Origin: CAVSRC01 sp963830205
Lineage (GTDB): Bacteria > Pseudomonadota > Alphaproteobacteria > Rhizobiales > Kaistiaceae
DNA: 64,000 bases
NCBI GenBank assembly: GCA_963830205.1
Contig: CAWHLP010000033.1
Coordinates: forward strand, 178,089 to 242,088
Reading direction: 5' to 3'
Shown here: piece after piece, positions 34,643-43,675 of the stretch
Position numbering within the stretch: position 1 is the first letter of the stretch
Layout: the number at the start of each line of letters is the position of its first letter
Program-made: the position numbers and the translations under genes
Notes under the pieces: generated by a model
What the model was told of the DNA's origin: nothing
Database searches by the model: none
What the model saw: only the letters and a program-made list of their open reading frames with translations

Positions 34643-35516
34643 AGTGCACCCGCCGTTCGACGTAGCGGAACTGGACGGAGGTCAACACGATGACGATGGC
34701 CATCAGGATGACCGACTCGGCCGACGAGATGCCGAGCTGGAGATTGACGAAGCCGTCGTTGTAGACCTTGTAGACCAGCGTCTCGGTCGCCTTGCCCGGG
34801 CCGCCGCTGGTCACCGCGTGAATGATGCCGAAGGTGTCGAAGAAGGCATAGACGGTGTTGATCACCAGCAGGAAGAACGACGTCGGTGCGAGCAGGGGAA
34901 AGATGATCGAGCGGAAGCGCTGCCAAGGCGACGCGCCGTCGATCGCCGCCGCCTCGATGAACGATTTCGGGATCGCCTGCAGGCCCGCCACGAAGAACAG
35001 GAAGTTGTAGCTGATCTGTTTCCAGGCGGCGGCCGCGACCACCAGGATCATGGCATGCGTGCCGTTGAGCAGTGGGTCCCAGGGGATGCCGGCGCGGCGG
35101 AGCAGATAGGCGAAGGTGCCGATCGAGGGGTTGAAGATGAACAGCCACAGCATGCCGGCGATCGCCGGCGCCACCGCATAGGGCCAGATGAGCAGCGTGC
35201 GATAGAGGCCGCGCCCGCGGACGACCTGGTCGACCTTGGCGGCGAGCAGCAGCCCGACGGCAAGCGCGATCAGCGCCGTGGTGATGCAGAAGACCGCCGT
35301 CACCTCGATCGAGTTGATGTAGTTCGGGTCGGTGAGCACCACGCGGAAATTGGCGAGGCCGACGAACGCCGATCTCAGCCCGAAGGCATCCTCGCGCAGC
35401 GTCGATTGGTAGATCGCCTGGCTTGCCGGCCAGAAGAAGAAGACGATCGTGATCACGATCTGCGGAGCGACCAGGAAGTAGGGCAGGACTTTGTTGGGGA
35501 AGGTGGCTCGGTTCAT
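34635..35516 (-). CDS. ugpA: Glycerol-3-phosphate-type ABC transporter permease UgpA
   Basis: 293 residues, six helices, N-terminal MNRATFPNKVLPYFLVAPQI and the EAA loop EAAAIDGASPWQRFRSIIFP. Forms the membrane channel with UgpE. A 262-bp gap with a strong stem-loop separates it from ugpB, as often seen when the binding protein is made in excess. No ribosome-binding site is strong. Confidence 0.9.
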   Translation of the reverse strand: MNRATFPNKVLPYFLVAPQIVITIVFFFWPASQAIYQSTLREDAFGLRSAFVGLANFRVVLTDPNYINSIEVTAVFCITTALIALAVGLLLAAKVDQVVRGRGLYRTLLIWPYAVAPAIAGMLWLFIFNPSIGTFAYLLRRAGIPWDPLLNGTHAMILVVAAAAWKQISYNFLFFVAGLQAIPKSFIEAAAIDGASPWQRFRSIIFPLLAPTSFFLLVINTVYAFFDTFGIIHAVTSGGPGKATETLVYKVYNDGFVNLQLGISSAESVILMAIVIVLTSVQFRYVERRVHYA

Positions 35517-35735
35517 GGACGCTCATCGCCACGAAGGGGAAGGGCCGGCAGGTCTTGCGCGCTTGCCGGGGCCCTCGCGAGCGCGGGCACATCCGGCGAG
35601 GCGTGCAGTCTCCCTGATCAGCCATGGTCGCAGCCCACGGAATCACTCCCCGCCGCCCGTGCACACCCCTCATACAGAAATCCTCGGCCGCTGTATGCGG
35701 CCGGGTGGCGCAGGGTGCCGGTCCGGACGAGTGGT

Positions 35736-35768
35736 GGCAGGCGCCTTCCTGAGGGGAAAGCGCCTGCC
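35736..35768 (-). promoter_or_regulatory. Intercistronic stem-loop between ugpB and ugpA
   Basis: A perfect 9-bp stem (GGCAGGCGC / GCGCCTGCC) extends through one mismatch by four more pairs. It starts 11 bp past the ugpB stop and has no U-run. It may protect the ugpB mRNA or partly stop transcription, lowering permease levels. Confidence 0.55.
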
Positions 35769-35778
35769 GGATGGTTTG

Positions 35779-37083
35779 CTACTTGCCGAGCGCCTGCTGG
35801 ATGGCCGCGTCGCCGCGCGTAACGGCGTTGTCGAGCGCGGTCTGGGCGTCTTCCTTGCCGGCGAGCATCGCTTCGAACTCTTCGTTCTGGATGTCGCGCA
35901 GCTGCGGCAGGTTGATGGCGCGCACGCCCTTCGAGTTCTCGGTCGGCGGCTTGCCCATCATCTGCAGGATCGGCTGCTCGCGGCCGGGGTTCTGGTCGTA
36001 AAACCCGGACGCCTTGGTCGCCTCGTAGGCTGCCATCGTCGCCGGCAGATAGCCCGACTTCTGGTGCAGATAGACCTGCACGTCGGTCTGCGACAGGAAG
36101 TGGAAGAACTGGGCCACGCCCTTGTACTCGGCGTCGGTATGGCCGCCCATCACCCACAGGCTGGCGCCGCCGGGAATGGTGTTCTGCGGCGCGCCCTGGG
36201 CCGTCGGATCATAGGGCAGCGCGCCGGTGCCGAAGTTCATGCCCGACTTGACGATGTCGCCGAGGCCACCGGAGGACTCGGTGAACAGCCCGCAATCACC
36301 AGCGAGGAAGATCTGCTTCGCCTCGGAGGTGCGGCCGCCGTATTTGAAGATGCCGTCCTTGGCGAGGTCGGCGATTTCCTGGAAGTGCTTGACGAATATC
36401 GGCGAATTGAACTTGAGCTGGATGTCGGTGCCGCCAAGGCCGTTCTCCTTGGTGGCGTATTGCACGTTGTTCCAGGCGGCGAAGTTCTCGAGATGGATCC
36501 AGGTCAGCCAGGTTGAGGTGTAGCCGCAGGATGCCGCACCGCTTTCCTTGATCTTGCGCGCATCGGCAAACAGGTCCGGCCAGGTCTTCGGCGGATCGCT
36601 GATCCCCGCCTTCGCCATGATGTCCTTGTTGTAGTAGAGGATCGGCGAGGACGAGTTGTACGGGAAGGAGAGCATCGTCCCGTCGGGCTTGGAATAATAG
36701 GCGACGATGCCGGGCAGGTACTCGTCCTTGTTGAACTTGAAGCCGCCCTTCTCCAGCACGTCGGCGACCGGAACGATGGCGCCCTCGGCGTCCATCATCA
36801 CGCCGGTGCCCACGTCGAAGACCTGAAGGATCGCCGGCGGCTGGTGGGCGCGGAACGCGGCGATGCCGGCCTGCAAGGTCTCATTGTAGGTGCCCTTGAA
36901 CACCGGCACGACCTTGTAGTCGCTCTGGCTGTCGTTGAACTGCTTGGCCAGCGTCTCGACCACTTCGTTGTTGGCGCCGGTCATGGCGTGCCACCATTGG
37001 ATCTCGGTGGCGGCATTGGCCACCGTCCCGAAAGCGGCGACGAGCGCCGCTGCAGTGATGGCTTTGAGCAAGGTCTTCGTCAT
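35779..37083 (-). CDS. ugpB: Glycerol-3-phosphate-type periplasmic binding protein UgpB
   Basis: 434 residues. Signal peptide MTKTLLKAITAAALVAAFGTVANA. Mature part begins ATEIQWWHAMTGANNEVVETL, the hallmark UgpB start; further motifs are AILQVFDVGTGVMM, FPYNSSSPILYYNKD and GGASLWVMGGH. Binds glycerol-3-phosphate or a phosphodiester in the periplasm. First gene of ugpB-ugpA-ugpE on the minus strand. No ATPase gene (ugpC) is present nearby, so one must be supplied from elsewhere. I did not find a convincing PhoB box upstream. Confidence 0.93.
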   Translation of the reverse strand: MTKTLLKAITAAALVAAFGTVANAATEIQWWHAMTGANNEVVETLAKQFNDSQSDYKVVPVFKGTYNETLQAGIAAFRAHQPPAILQVFDVGTGVMMDAEGAIVPVADVLEKGGFKFNKDEYLPGIVAYYSKPDGTMLSFPYNSSSPILYYNKDIMAKAGISDPPKTWPDLFADARKIKESGAASCGYTSTWLTWIHLENFAAWNNVQYATKENGLGGTDIQLKFNSPIFVKHFQEIADLAKDGIFKYGGRTSEAKQIFLAGDCGLFTESSGGLGDIVKSGMNFGTGALPYDPTAQGAPQNTIPGGASLWVMGGHTDAEYKGVAQFFHFLSQTDVQVYLHQKSGYLPATMAAYEATKASGFYDQNPGREQPILQMMGKPPTENSKGVRAINLPQLRDIQNEEFEAMLAGKEDAQTALDNAVTRGDAAIQQALGK

Positions 37084-37326
37084 GTGTGCGTGTCCTCCAT
37101 GAAACCAAAGCTGGTTGAAATTTGAGCCGACCGGTTTCGCCCCCTATCAGGGGCACGCGACGGTGCTGTGACGGCAGATTATTGCTTTGGGTTAGGCTAT
37201 CGTTCGACGGCTAAGCTTAGCCCGGCGCCCGCCTTGATCGCAACACCAGCGCGGCGCGCGTGCGTCATTGCCGCGGCGGCGGTGGCCGGCGTAGCATCGC
37301 CCTGGCAACCGGAGGTGAAGACAGAG

Positions 37327-38136
37327 ATGCGTGCGATCGCGACGAGGCTGGTGGTGCTCTCTGCCGGTCTGTGGCTGTTGGGGTTTTCAGGAACGGCGCT
37401 CGCCGCCAAATGCGGCGGCGATTTCGGCACCTGGCTGGCTGCCTTCGAGAAGGAGGCGGCCGCCGCTGGCATCTCCCAGCGCACGCTCTCGGTCGCCTTG
37501 TCGGGGGTCACGCCGAGCGCGGCCATTCTCAAGCTCGATCGCAACCAGCACTATTTCAAGCAGAGCTTCGAGACCTACCGGGCCAAGCGCGTCACCGCCG
37601 CACATCTCAGAATCGGCAAGGAGCACCTCAGCCGCAGCGCCGGCTTCTTCGCCAAGCTCGAGAAGCGCTTCGGCGTGCCGGCGCCCATCCTGGTGGCAAT
37701 CTGGGGGCTGGAGACCGGCTTCGGCGGCGGCACCGGCAACACGCCGGCGATTCGCTCCCTGGTCACGCTTGCCCACGACTGCCGACGCTCGGCCTTCTTC
37801 ACCAACGAACTGATGGCGGCATTGCAGATCGTCCAGCGCGGCGACCTGACGCCGGCCACCATGAAGGGCGGCTGGGCGGGCGAGCTCGGCCAGACCCAGT
37901 TCATGCCCTCGTCCTATGTGAAATACGGCATCGACTATGACGGCAATGGCCGCGTCGACCTGATCCACTCCTCGTACGACGCGCTCGCCTCCACCGCCAA
38001 TTACCTCAAGGGCTACGGCTGGCAAGCCGGCGCGCCGTGGGGGGAGGGCACCGCCAACTTCCAGGTGCTCCACCAGTGGAACAAGGCCGACGTCTATTGC
38101 CGGACGATCGTCTGGTTCGCCCAGCAGCTTCGCTAG
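37327..38136 (+). CDS. Lytic murein transglycosylase (SLT_2 / MltB family)
   Basis: 269 residues from ATG 37327, with GGAGG upstream. Signal peptide ends at ALA (about 26). Cuts the MurNAc-GlcNAc bond of peptidoglycan in the periplasm. Typical MltB-family features: HYFKQSFETYRAKRV, the catalytic glutamate in IWGLETGFG, GELGQTQFMPSSYVKYGIDYDGNGRVD, and ASTANYLKGYGW. No lipobox and no C-terminal peptidoglycan-binding domain, so this is the short soluble form. Confidence 0.93.
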   Translation: MRAIATRLVVLSAGLWLLGFSGTALAAKCGGDFGTWLAAFEKEAAAAGISQRTLSVALSGVTPSAAILKLDRNQHYFKQSFETYRAKRVTAAHLRIGKEHLSRSAGFFAKLEKRFGVPAPILVAIWGLETGFGGGTGNTPAIRSLVTLAHDCRRSAFFTNELMAALQIVQRGDLTPATMKGGWAGELGQTQFMPSSYVKYGIDYDGNGRVDLIHSSYDALASTANYLKGYGWQAGAPWGEGTANFQVLHQWNKADVYCRTIVWFAQQLR

Positions 38137-38527
38137 GACGCATCCGCCCCCCGGCGCCGCCGGCGGTCTCGCCGTGAGCGCTTGCGCAGACACATCACAC
38201 ACTGTGGCCCGGCGGCAACGCTGCGGAGAAACCGCGAGAGCCGGTCGCAGAATGAAAGTGTCGCAAAATGCCAGGCGCAGCGATGTCTCAGTTGGGTCGC
38301 ACCGGCCGGGGGCGGGGAAGATTATGCCGGAACAAGGCCGTTTTTGCGTTTCGACATCGAAGTGGAACGAGTATTGCGACAGTATTTGCGACGACGAAGG
38401 ATTGGATTGGCAGAACCAAAATGACGGTATTGCTTGGAATCTGTGTCCGTCTTACTGCCGGTGTAGCCGGAGGGACCTCTTCGGCTTAGGACGAACAAGT
38501 TCCCTTCGGGGGGTGAGGAGAGACCAG
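38137..38527. other. Porin upstream region
   Basis: 391 bp with no convincing gene. It carries the leader of the porin gene, ending in GAGGAGAG before the ATG. Strongly expressed porins usually have long untranslated leaders, and small RNA regulation is possible, but I see no specific structure. Confidence 0.55.
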
Positions 38528-39641
38528 ATGAAACTTAAGACCTTACTTCTCAGCTCCGCCGCCGCTTTTGCGGTCGTTGGCGGCGCTCAGGCGGCCGATC
38601 TGTCGGTTGCCGAGCCGGTCGACTACGTCAAGGTTTGCGACGCTTTCGGCGCTGGCTACTGGTACATCCCGGGCACCGACACCTGCATCAAGATCGGTGG
38701 CTTGGTCCGCATGGACATCGTCTTCCACAGCAACCAGACCGTTGACTACGTCGGTAGCCACTCGGCCAGCTGGGAATTCGCGACCGAGGCGCATGTGAAC
38801 GTCACCGCCAAGTCGATGACCGAATATGGCCCGCTCACGGCTTTCATGGAGCTGCGTGCCCAGTCGAACAACAACGACAAGACGAACCATTGGGAAGCTT
38901 ATCCGGGCAACGACACTGGCAAGTACGGCGCCTATCTCGACACCGCTTACCTCGAGCTCGGCATGCTCCTGGTCGGCCGTACCGGGTCGGTCTACGACTA
39001 CTCCGGCGGCTTCAACTGGGATTGGGCGAACTACGACTCCGACTAGCGGCGCCGATCAGATTCGTTTGACCTGGGCGATGAGCGGCTTCGGCATCCAGCT
39101 GGCCATCGAAGATCCGCGCGATCGTTGGGGCTCGAACCTGTCGCAGAGCTACAGCATGCCGAACGTCGTCGGCAACATCTCGTGGTCGCAGGGCAAATGG
39201 TCTGCCCAGCTGTCCGGCGGTTTCGCTGAGACCACGTTCGGCAGCGGCTTCGGCGCTCAGATCGGCACGACCATCAAGCTCGACTCCATCGCTCCTGGCG
39301 ATGCGTTGATGCTGAAGACGGCCTGGGCCCAGAACCAGGTTTGGAGCTTCGCGGCTTCGACCGGCCCGACCGGCGATACGAAGGGTAGCGTGTGGAGCGC
39401 GGCTGCGTCGTTCCAGCACTTCTGGTCTCCGATGCTGTCGTCGGCGGTCACCTTCCAGTACTTCAACGAGAGTGGCGCCAGCGTTGCGTCGAAGGACTAC
39501 AACGCCTACTCGATCGCGGGCAACTTGGTGTGGTCTCCGGTCACCAACTTCTTCGCTGGTGTCGAGGGCGGTTACAGCAAGTACAGCAATGCCTCGACCG
39601 GCACCTGGGGCGTCAAGATCCGCTTGGAGCGCGACTGGTAA
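38528..39641 (+). pseudogene. Outer-membrane porin (Porin_2 / Omp2b type), frameshifted
   Basis: Signal peptide MKLKTLLLSSAAAFAVVGGAQA, then the Porin_2 start VDYVKVCDAFGAGYWYIPGT and barrel strands with a C-terminal WGVKIRLERDW ending in aromatic Trp. The first frame stops at 39046 after WANYDSD; the barrel resumes in another frame (TSGADQIRLTWAM) at once. Removing one base near 39040 restores a 370-residue porin. Length 1114 is 3n+1. Flanked by GAGGAGAG upstream and a hairpin downstream, so the locus otherwise looks functional; sequencing error is likely. Confidence 0.8.
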
Positions 39642-39702
39642 CTCGGCTCTGGGCCGGCCCCAGCCCCAGCTGCGGGCCGATCTCACAAGCTAACGAATCC
39701 CT

Positions 39703-39729
39703 CCGCTGCGGGCCTGACCTCCGCAGCGG
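39703..39729 (+). terminator. Hairpin downstream of porin gene
   Basis: Perfect 9-bp stem CCGCTGCGG / CCGCAGCGG with a 9-base loop, 62 bp after the porin stop, followed by TGGGGTTGT. Probably the porin terminator, though the T content is low. Confidence 0.55.
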
Positions 39730-39853
39730 TGGGGTTGTACAAGCGGGTAGATGCGGCGGAATGTCGCAGGCCGCCGTATTGGCCGCGGAATTGCGTTGAA
39801 CGAATTGCAGCCCCCTGAGAGCTGCATCAACCGCTTCCGAACAAGCCAGACCC

Positions 39854-40387
39854 ATGCGCCTTGGATATGTCCGTATCAGTGCCAATTCGCGAAACGCGGA
39901 GCCTGAGCTCAAAATGCTCGATAACGCTGGTTGCGATCAGGTGCTGGTGGATTCCCTCAATTCCAGCAAGCATCACATCTCGTCGGCCTGCCTGGCTCGC
40001 ATCGAGGCTCTCGACCGCGGTGACGAGTTGGTCGTCGTTCAGCTCGATCATCTGGCGCCAATGCCGGAATTGCTTGTCCTGCTCTACAAGCTGAGCGAGC
40101 GGGGGATTGGTGTCGTGTCATTGGCCGATGACTTCAACACCAGCGACGAGCGGGTGGCCGAGGTATTCTCGGTCCTCGGGCGGTACAAGATGGCCACCGC
40201 CGCCCGGCCGAAGCGAGCGACCGGAAGACATCCGGCCCTTGACGACGTGACCATGGAACGGGCACGCCGGATGATCGTGGACGAGAACAGGTCGGTTGCC
40301 GAGACGGCTCAGATCATCGGAGTGTCGCGCTCGACGATCTACAGGAACGTGCCGCTGAGCCGCATCGACAAAGTGAGTGGTGAGTGA
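39854..40387 (+). CDS. Degenerate serine-recombinase (resolvase) family protein
   Basis: 177 residues. The fold follows the resolvase N-terminal domain: MRLGYVRISANSRNAEPEL with the expected serine, then ALDRGDELVVVQLDHLAP and GIGVVSLADDFNTSD, and a C-terminal helix-turn-helix (SVAETAQIIGVSRSTIYRNV). The arginines of the usual LDRLGRS motif are replaced (LDHLAPM), and the E-helix segment is shortened, so strand exchange is unlikely. It may be a DNA-binding regulator derived from a resolvase, or a decayed mobile-element remnant. No inverted repeats or res-like sites flank it. Confidence 0.7.
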   Translation: MRLGYVRISANSRNAEPELKMLDNAGCDQVLVDSLNSSKHHISSACLARIEALDRGDELVVVQLDHLAPMPELLVLLYKLSERGIGVVSLADDFNTSDERVAEVFSVLGRYKMATAARPKRATGRHPALDDVTMERARRMIVDENRSVAETAQIIGVSRSTIYRNVPLSRIDKVSGE

Positions 40388-40500
40388 ACAGCGGAAGACT
40401 AGTGCAAGAGGGACCTTATATCGCAGGAGGTTCAATCGTTCGTCGCCTTGTGTTGATATAGGGTACCTTCCGACAGCAAAAGCAGGGGCGATAAGCTGCT

Positions 40501-40731
40501 ATGACGACAGGGAGGAGTATTTCGGCAGAGGCAGGTGACCCTGCGCTGCTGTATCTGGACAAGGGCAATCCGCCGGTACTGGCAATCGGAGACCGGGTTG
40601 TCGGGCCGAGTCCAGGTATCGTCGTTGACATAGACGAGGACGTGGTCGTGGTTGCCAGGCGCAACGCGCAGGGCCGCTGCATGGAGCTGGTCTTCGTCGG
40701 CGACGCGGTCAAGACGCTGCGCACAGCCTAG
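40501..40731 (+). CDS. Hypothetical 76-residue protein
   Basis: 76 residues from ATG 40501. Acidic; the middle reads PPVLAIGDRVVGPSPGIVVDIDEDVVVVARRN, suggesting a small beta-barrel (SH3/KOW-like) fold. Coding composition fits. No strong ribosome-binding site; AGGGG lies about 14 bases upstream. Family not recognised. Convergent with the ProX gene. Confidence 0.45.
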   Translation: MTTGRSISAEAGDPALLYLDKGNPPVLAIGDRVVGPSPGIVVDIDEDVVVVARRNAQGRCMELVFVGDAVKTLRTA

Positions 40732-40761
40732 CCAGTCCGCAACGGCTCTGCTGCGCGCCGT

Positions 40762-41274
40762 TCATCCGGCGCTATCACCGGGCGTGAGATCGACGACCTC
40801 CGGTTCGTGGCCCGTTGCGCGGATGAAGGCCAGGAGGTCGGCGCTGGCCAGCGTCGTCGTCGCCGTGTTCTCCAGCGGGTGGAAGTTGACCGTATCGGCG
40901 GCGACCAACTCGGCCTCCAGGATCACGCGGATGCGCGGCGGGCGGTCGTTGATCAGCCCGAACGGCGTCACCGAGCCTGGGGCCACGCCGAGCCTGTCCA
41001 TCAGCAGCTCCGCCTGGCCGAAGGAGAGCCGGCCCGAGGCCCCGATGCGGTTGTGCAGGTGCTTGAGGTCGATCGCCGCATCTTCGCGCGCGACGACCAG
41101 GAAGAGGGCGCCCTTCTTGTCCTTGAGGAACAGGTTCTTGCTGTGCGCGCCGGCGATGGTGCCGCGCAGCGTCTGGGCCTCCTCGACGGTGAACACCGGC
41201 GGGTGGTCCACCGTCGTGGCCGTGATGCCGAGGCTGTCGAGATAGCGGATCAGGTCATCGCGGGTCGCCGGCAT
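40762..41274 (-). CDS. proX: Prolyl-tRNA editing protein ProX (YbaK family)
   Basis: 170 residues from ATG 41274. Hydrolyses Ala-tRNA-Pro made in error by prolyl-tRNA synthetase. Family features: TTVDHPPVFTVEEA, GAHSKNLFLKDKKG with the conserved lysine, RLSFGQAELL, APGSVTPFGLIND and NTATTTL. Complete and intact. It lies just outside the indel-rich sugar locus. Confidence 0.92.
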   Translation of the reverse strand: MPATRDDLIRYLDSLGITATTVDHPPVFTVEEAQTLRGTIAGAHSKNLFLKDKKGALFLVVAREDAAIDLKHLHNRIGASGRLSFGQAELLMDRLGVAPGSVTPFGLINDRPPRIRVILEAELVAADTVNFHPLENTATTTLASADLLAFIRATGHEPEVVDLTPGDSAG

Positions 41275-41413
41275 GCTTGCCTCGTATCCTGCTGTCGATT
41301 GGGCGCGGCGCACCCGTCACGCCCACCACATTAGGTCGCGTGACCGCGCCTGCGAAGGCTCTTGATCGTCGCGTCCACTGGACGCCGGCCCGCCGCGGCC
41401 GCCGTCGAACTGC

Positions 41414-42194
41414 TCACAGCCGGGCGATGGTCAGTCCGCCGTCGACGTTGACGATCGTCCCGGTGGAGAAGGCGATGTCGGCCTTCGCGAGCGCACGGAC
41501 CGCAGCGGCGACGTCGGCTGCCTTCGCCCCAGCGCTTGGCGGGGACGAGGCCGCCCTCGATCAGCGCGTCGTATTTCCCCGCGACCCCGGCGGTCATGTC
41601 GGTGCGGATGATCCCTGGCCGCACCTCGAAGACGGCGATGCCGTCGGCCGCCAGCCGGGCGGCGAAGCCCTGCACGGCCATGGCGAGGCCGGCCTTCGAC
41701 ACGCAATAGTCGACCCGGTTGAGCGACACCATCTCGGCCGAGCACGAGGTGATGAAGATCAAGGCCCGGCCCGCCTTCGACCCGGCCTTCAGCATCCGCC
41801 GCGCCGTCGCCTGGGCGAGGAAGAACGCGCCGCGCAGGTTGACGCCGAGCACCGTGTCGAAGTTTTCCGGCGTGGTCTCCAGGAGGTCCAGCCGCTGGGG
41901 TGGCGCAATGCCGGCATTGGAGACGAGCACGTCGACCGGCCCGAGCGCCGCCTCGACCAGGTCGAGGACGCGGGCATGGTCGTCCACCGCGTCCACCCGG
42001 CCGGCGACATAGACGGCGCGGCCGCCGCGCTGGGTGAGGCGCTGGAGCGCGGCCCGCGACACGTCATCCTCCGCCGAGGTGCCGGTGATGGCCACGTCGA
42101 AGCCGTCGCCGGCGAGGCCCTCGGCGACGGCAAGCCCGATGCCCCGCCGTCCGCCGGTGATGAGCGCCACGCGGCGCCCGGGTGAATCCGTCAT
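41414..42194 (-). CDS. SDR family oxidoreductase, frameshifted near C-terminus
   Basis: Intended protein about 260 residues. NAD(P)-binding ITGGRRGIGLAVAEGL, NAG (VSNAGIAPP), catalytic serine in ITSCSAEM and YxxxK in YCVSKAGLA. It probably oxidises a sugar or polyol in this glycoside locus. After GGLVPAKRWGE one extra base near 41520 breaks the frame; the true end (ADVAAAVRALAKADIAFSTG, then VNVDGGLTIARL) is in another frame and stops at 41414. Read straight through, the frame ends at 41331. Length 781 is 3n+1. Follows the GH88-like gene by 13 bp. Confidence 0.82.
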
Positions 42195-42207
42195 CGCGCG
42201 CCTCCCG

Positions 42208-43582
42208 CTAGATCGCAAAGAACGTCGGATAGGGCTCGCCCGTGGCCAGCCTTTGGACCAGCAGGGCCAGCTCGCGCATGTGGTAGTCGCCCCACATGGT
42301 CGCCTCGCCGGAGGGGCTGTGCCGGCCCGGCTGGACGTAGTCCCAGCCGTTGGGGCGGTGATACTGGCTGTGCAGCACCAGCCCTTGATGGTCGGGATCG
42401 CTCGACAGGTAGGCCGGGCCGAGCAGGGTCGAAAGCACCGTCAGGCCGGCCTGGCTGTAGGTGCTGGCGCCGTCGTAGCCGTGCCCGGCGCGCCAGCGTC
42501 CGTAGCGGATGAGCGCCTGGGCGCTGATCGCCGCCGCCGAACTGTCGACCGGTTCGATGTCGTTGTCCGGCTCCGACGGGCGGGCATAGACGTCGCCGAG
42601 GTCCCTGAGCCCCGGCGCGCCGGTATCCCAATAGGGAATGCCGTCGGTGGCTGTGTGGGCGATGTAGAAGTCCGCGGTCGCGCCGGTGGCGCGGTCGAAG
42701 AGGTCGACAATCTCCGCCTTGCCCCCGTAGGGCGCGAAGTCCGCCTCGTCGCAGCATATCGAAGAACTCGAGCAGTTCGGCATAGCCGGACATCGCCCAG
42801 GCGAGGCCGCGCATCCAGGTCGAATAGCCGGTATAGCCCTGCTGGGCATTGACGCAGCGGAAGGCGCCGTTGACGACATTGAAGATCGCCTCGTGGGCGG
42901 TGCGGCCGCGCTCGTCCCAGATGTCGCGGCCCTCGCCCCAGAACAGGTTGTACATAGCCGTCGTACGTGCATGCACGACGAGCCGGCCGAGGAGTGGGAT
43001 AATGGCGTCTCCCTCGCCTTTCATCACATGGCCGAGCTGGTGCCCCAGCGCCATAACCCGCAGCGTGCGCATGGTGTCTATGAACAGCGAGTGCGGGCCG
43101 TTGAAGGAATGGACGTAGCCGGCGCCCTCGCCAAGCTCTGTCCACCGCCGCGCCTGCACCGCCGCCGAGCACTTCAGCGCCAGCTCGAAATACTCCTTCT
43201 GCCACTCGTTTGGCGGGATGCGCCCCTCCGCCATCAGGCGCAGCAGGTTGCCGTAGGTGGAGACCTGATTGAAGCCGTGGTCGTGGACGCCGAAATGGGT
43301 GATGTGCGCCGGCATGTGGCGCCGCGTGCCGGCCATCCCCAGTGCGAGGAAGCGCTCCTCGCCGGTCGCATCGAACTGCAGGATCGCCGAGCCGAATTCG
43401 AACCCTTGAGTCCAGTCCGTCCAGCCCCGCGGTTGATAGCGGCCGGCGACCGTGTGCACCGGCGCCCCGGCCGACCGGTCGAAGCCGGCATCGATCGCCA
43501 GGATCTTGCCGCCCGACAGTTGCCACATGCGCTCGATCGCCGGCACGAGGTCTTGTGGCGTGACCTTGTCATCGATCTTCAT
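42208..43582 (-). pseudogene. GH88-like unsaturated-glucuronyl-type glycoside hydrolase, frameshifted
   Basis: Intended protein about 457 residues from ATG 43582, with GGGAGAGA upstream. (Alpha/alpha)6-barrel hydrolase pattern: RGWTDWTQGFEFGSAILQFD, HDHGFNQVSTYGNLLRLM, FNGPHSLFIDTMRTLR, GLAWAMSGYAELLEF. An extra base near 42755 shifts the frame; the rest (DEADFAPYGGKAEIVDLFDR, GIPYWDTGAPGL, PVDSSAAAI) continues to the stop at 42208. Length is 3n+1. Likely removes uronic or modified sugars from oligosaccharides; exact linkage unknown. Confidence 0.8.
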
Positions 43583-43659
43583 CAGGCGTCTCTCCCAGAA
43601 CGCTGGTCCGTTGGTGCAGCCGCACGTCTTGCTGCGCGGGCCTTCAATCGGGATCGAAA

Positions 43660-43675
43660 GTAACTCGCTAGTTAC
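43660..43675. promoter_or_regulatory. LacI-type palindrome upstream of GH88-like gene
   Basis: GTAACT-CGCT-AGTTAC: perfect 6-bp arms around a 4-base centre, 78 bp upstream of the GH88-like start. The half-site differs from the GTAAGCGCTTAC operators at 44510 and 44600, so a different regulator or a different affinity is implied. Confidence 0.5.

Noticed and set aside
37084..37200. Possible PhoB box upstream of ugpB (CTGTGAC / CTGCCGTCAC)
   Set aside because: Half-sites and spacing do not match the CTGTCAT direct-repeat consensus well enough.
39854..40731. Resolvase-like gene as part of a transposon
   Set aside because: No transposase, no terminal inverted repeats and no target duplication nearby; catalytic residues are missing.
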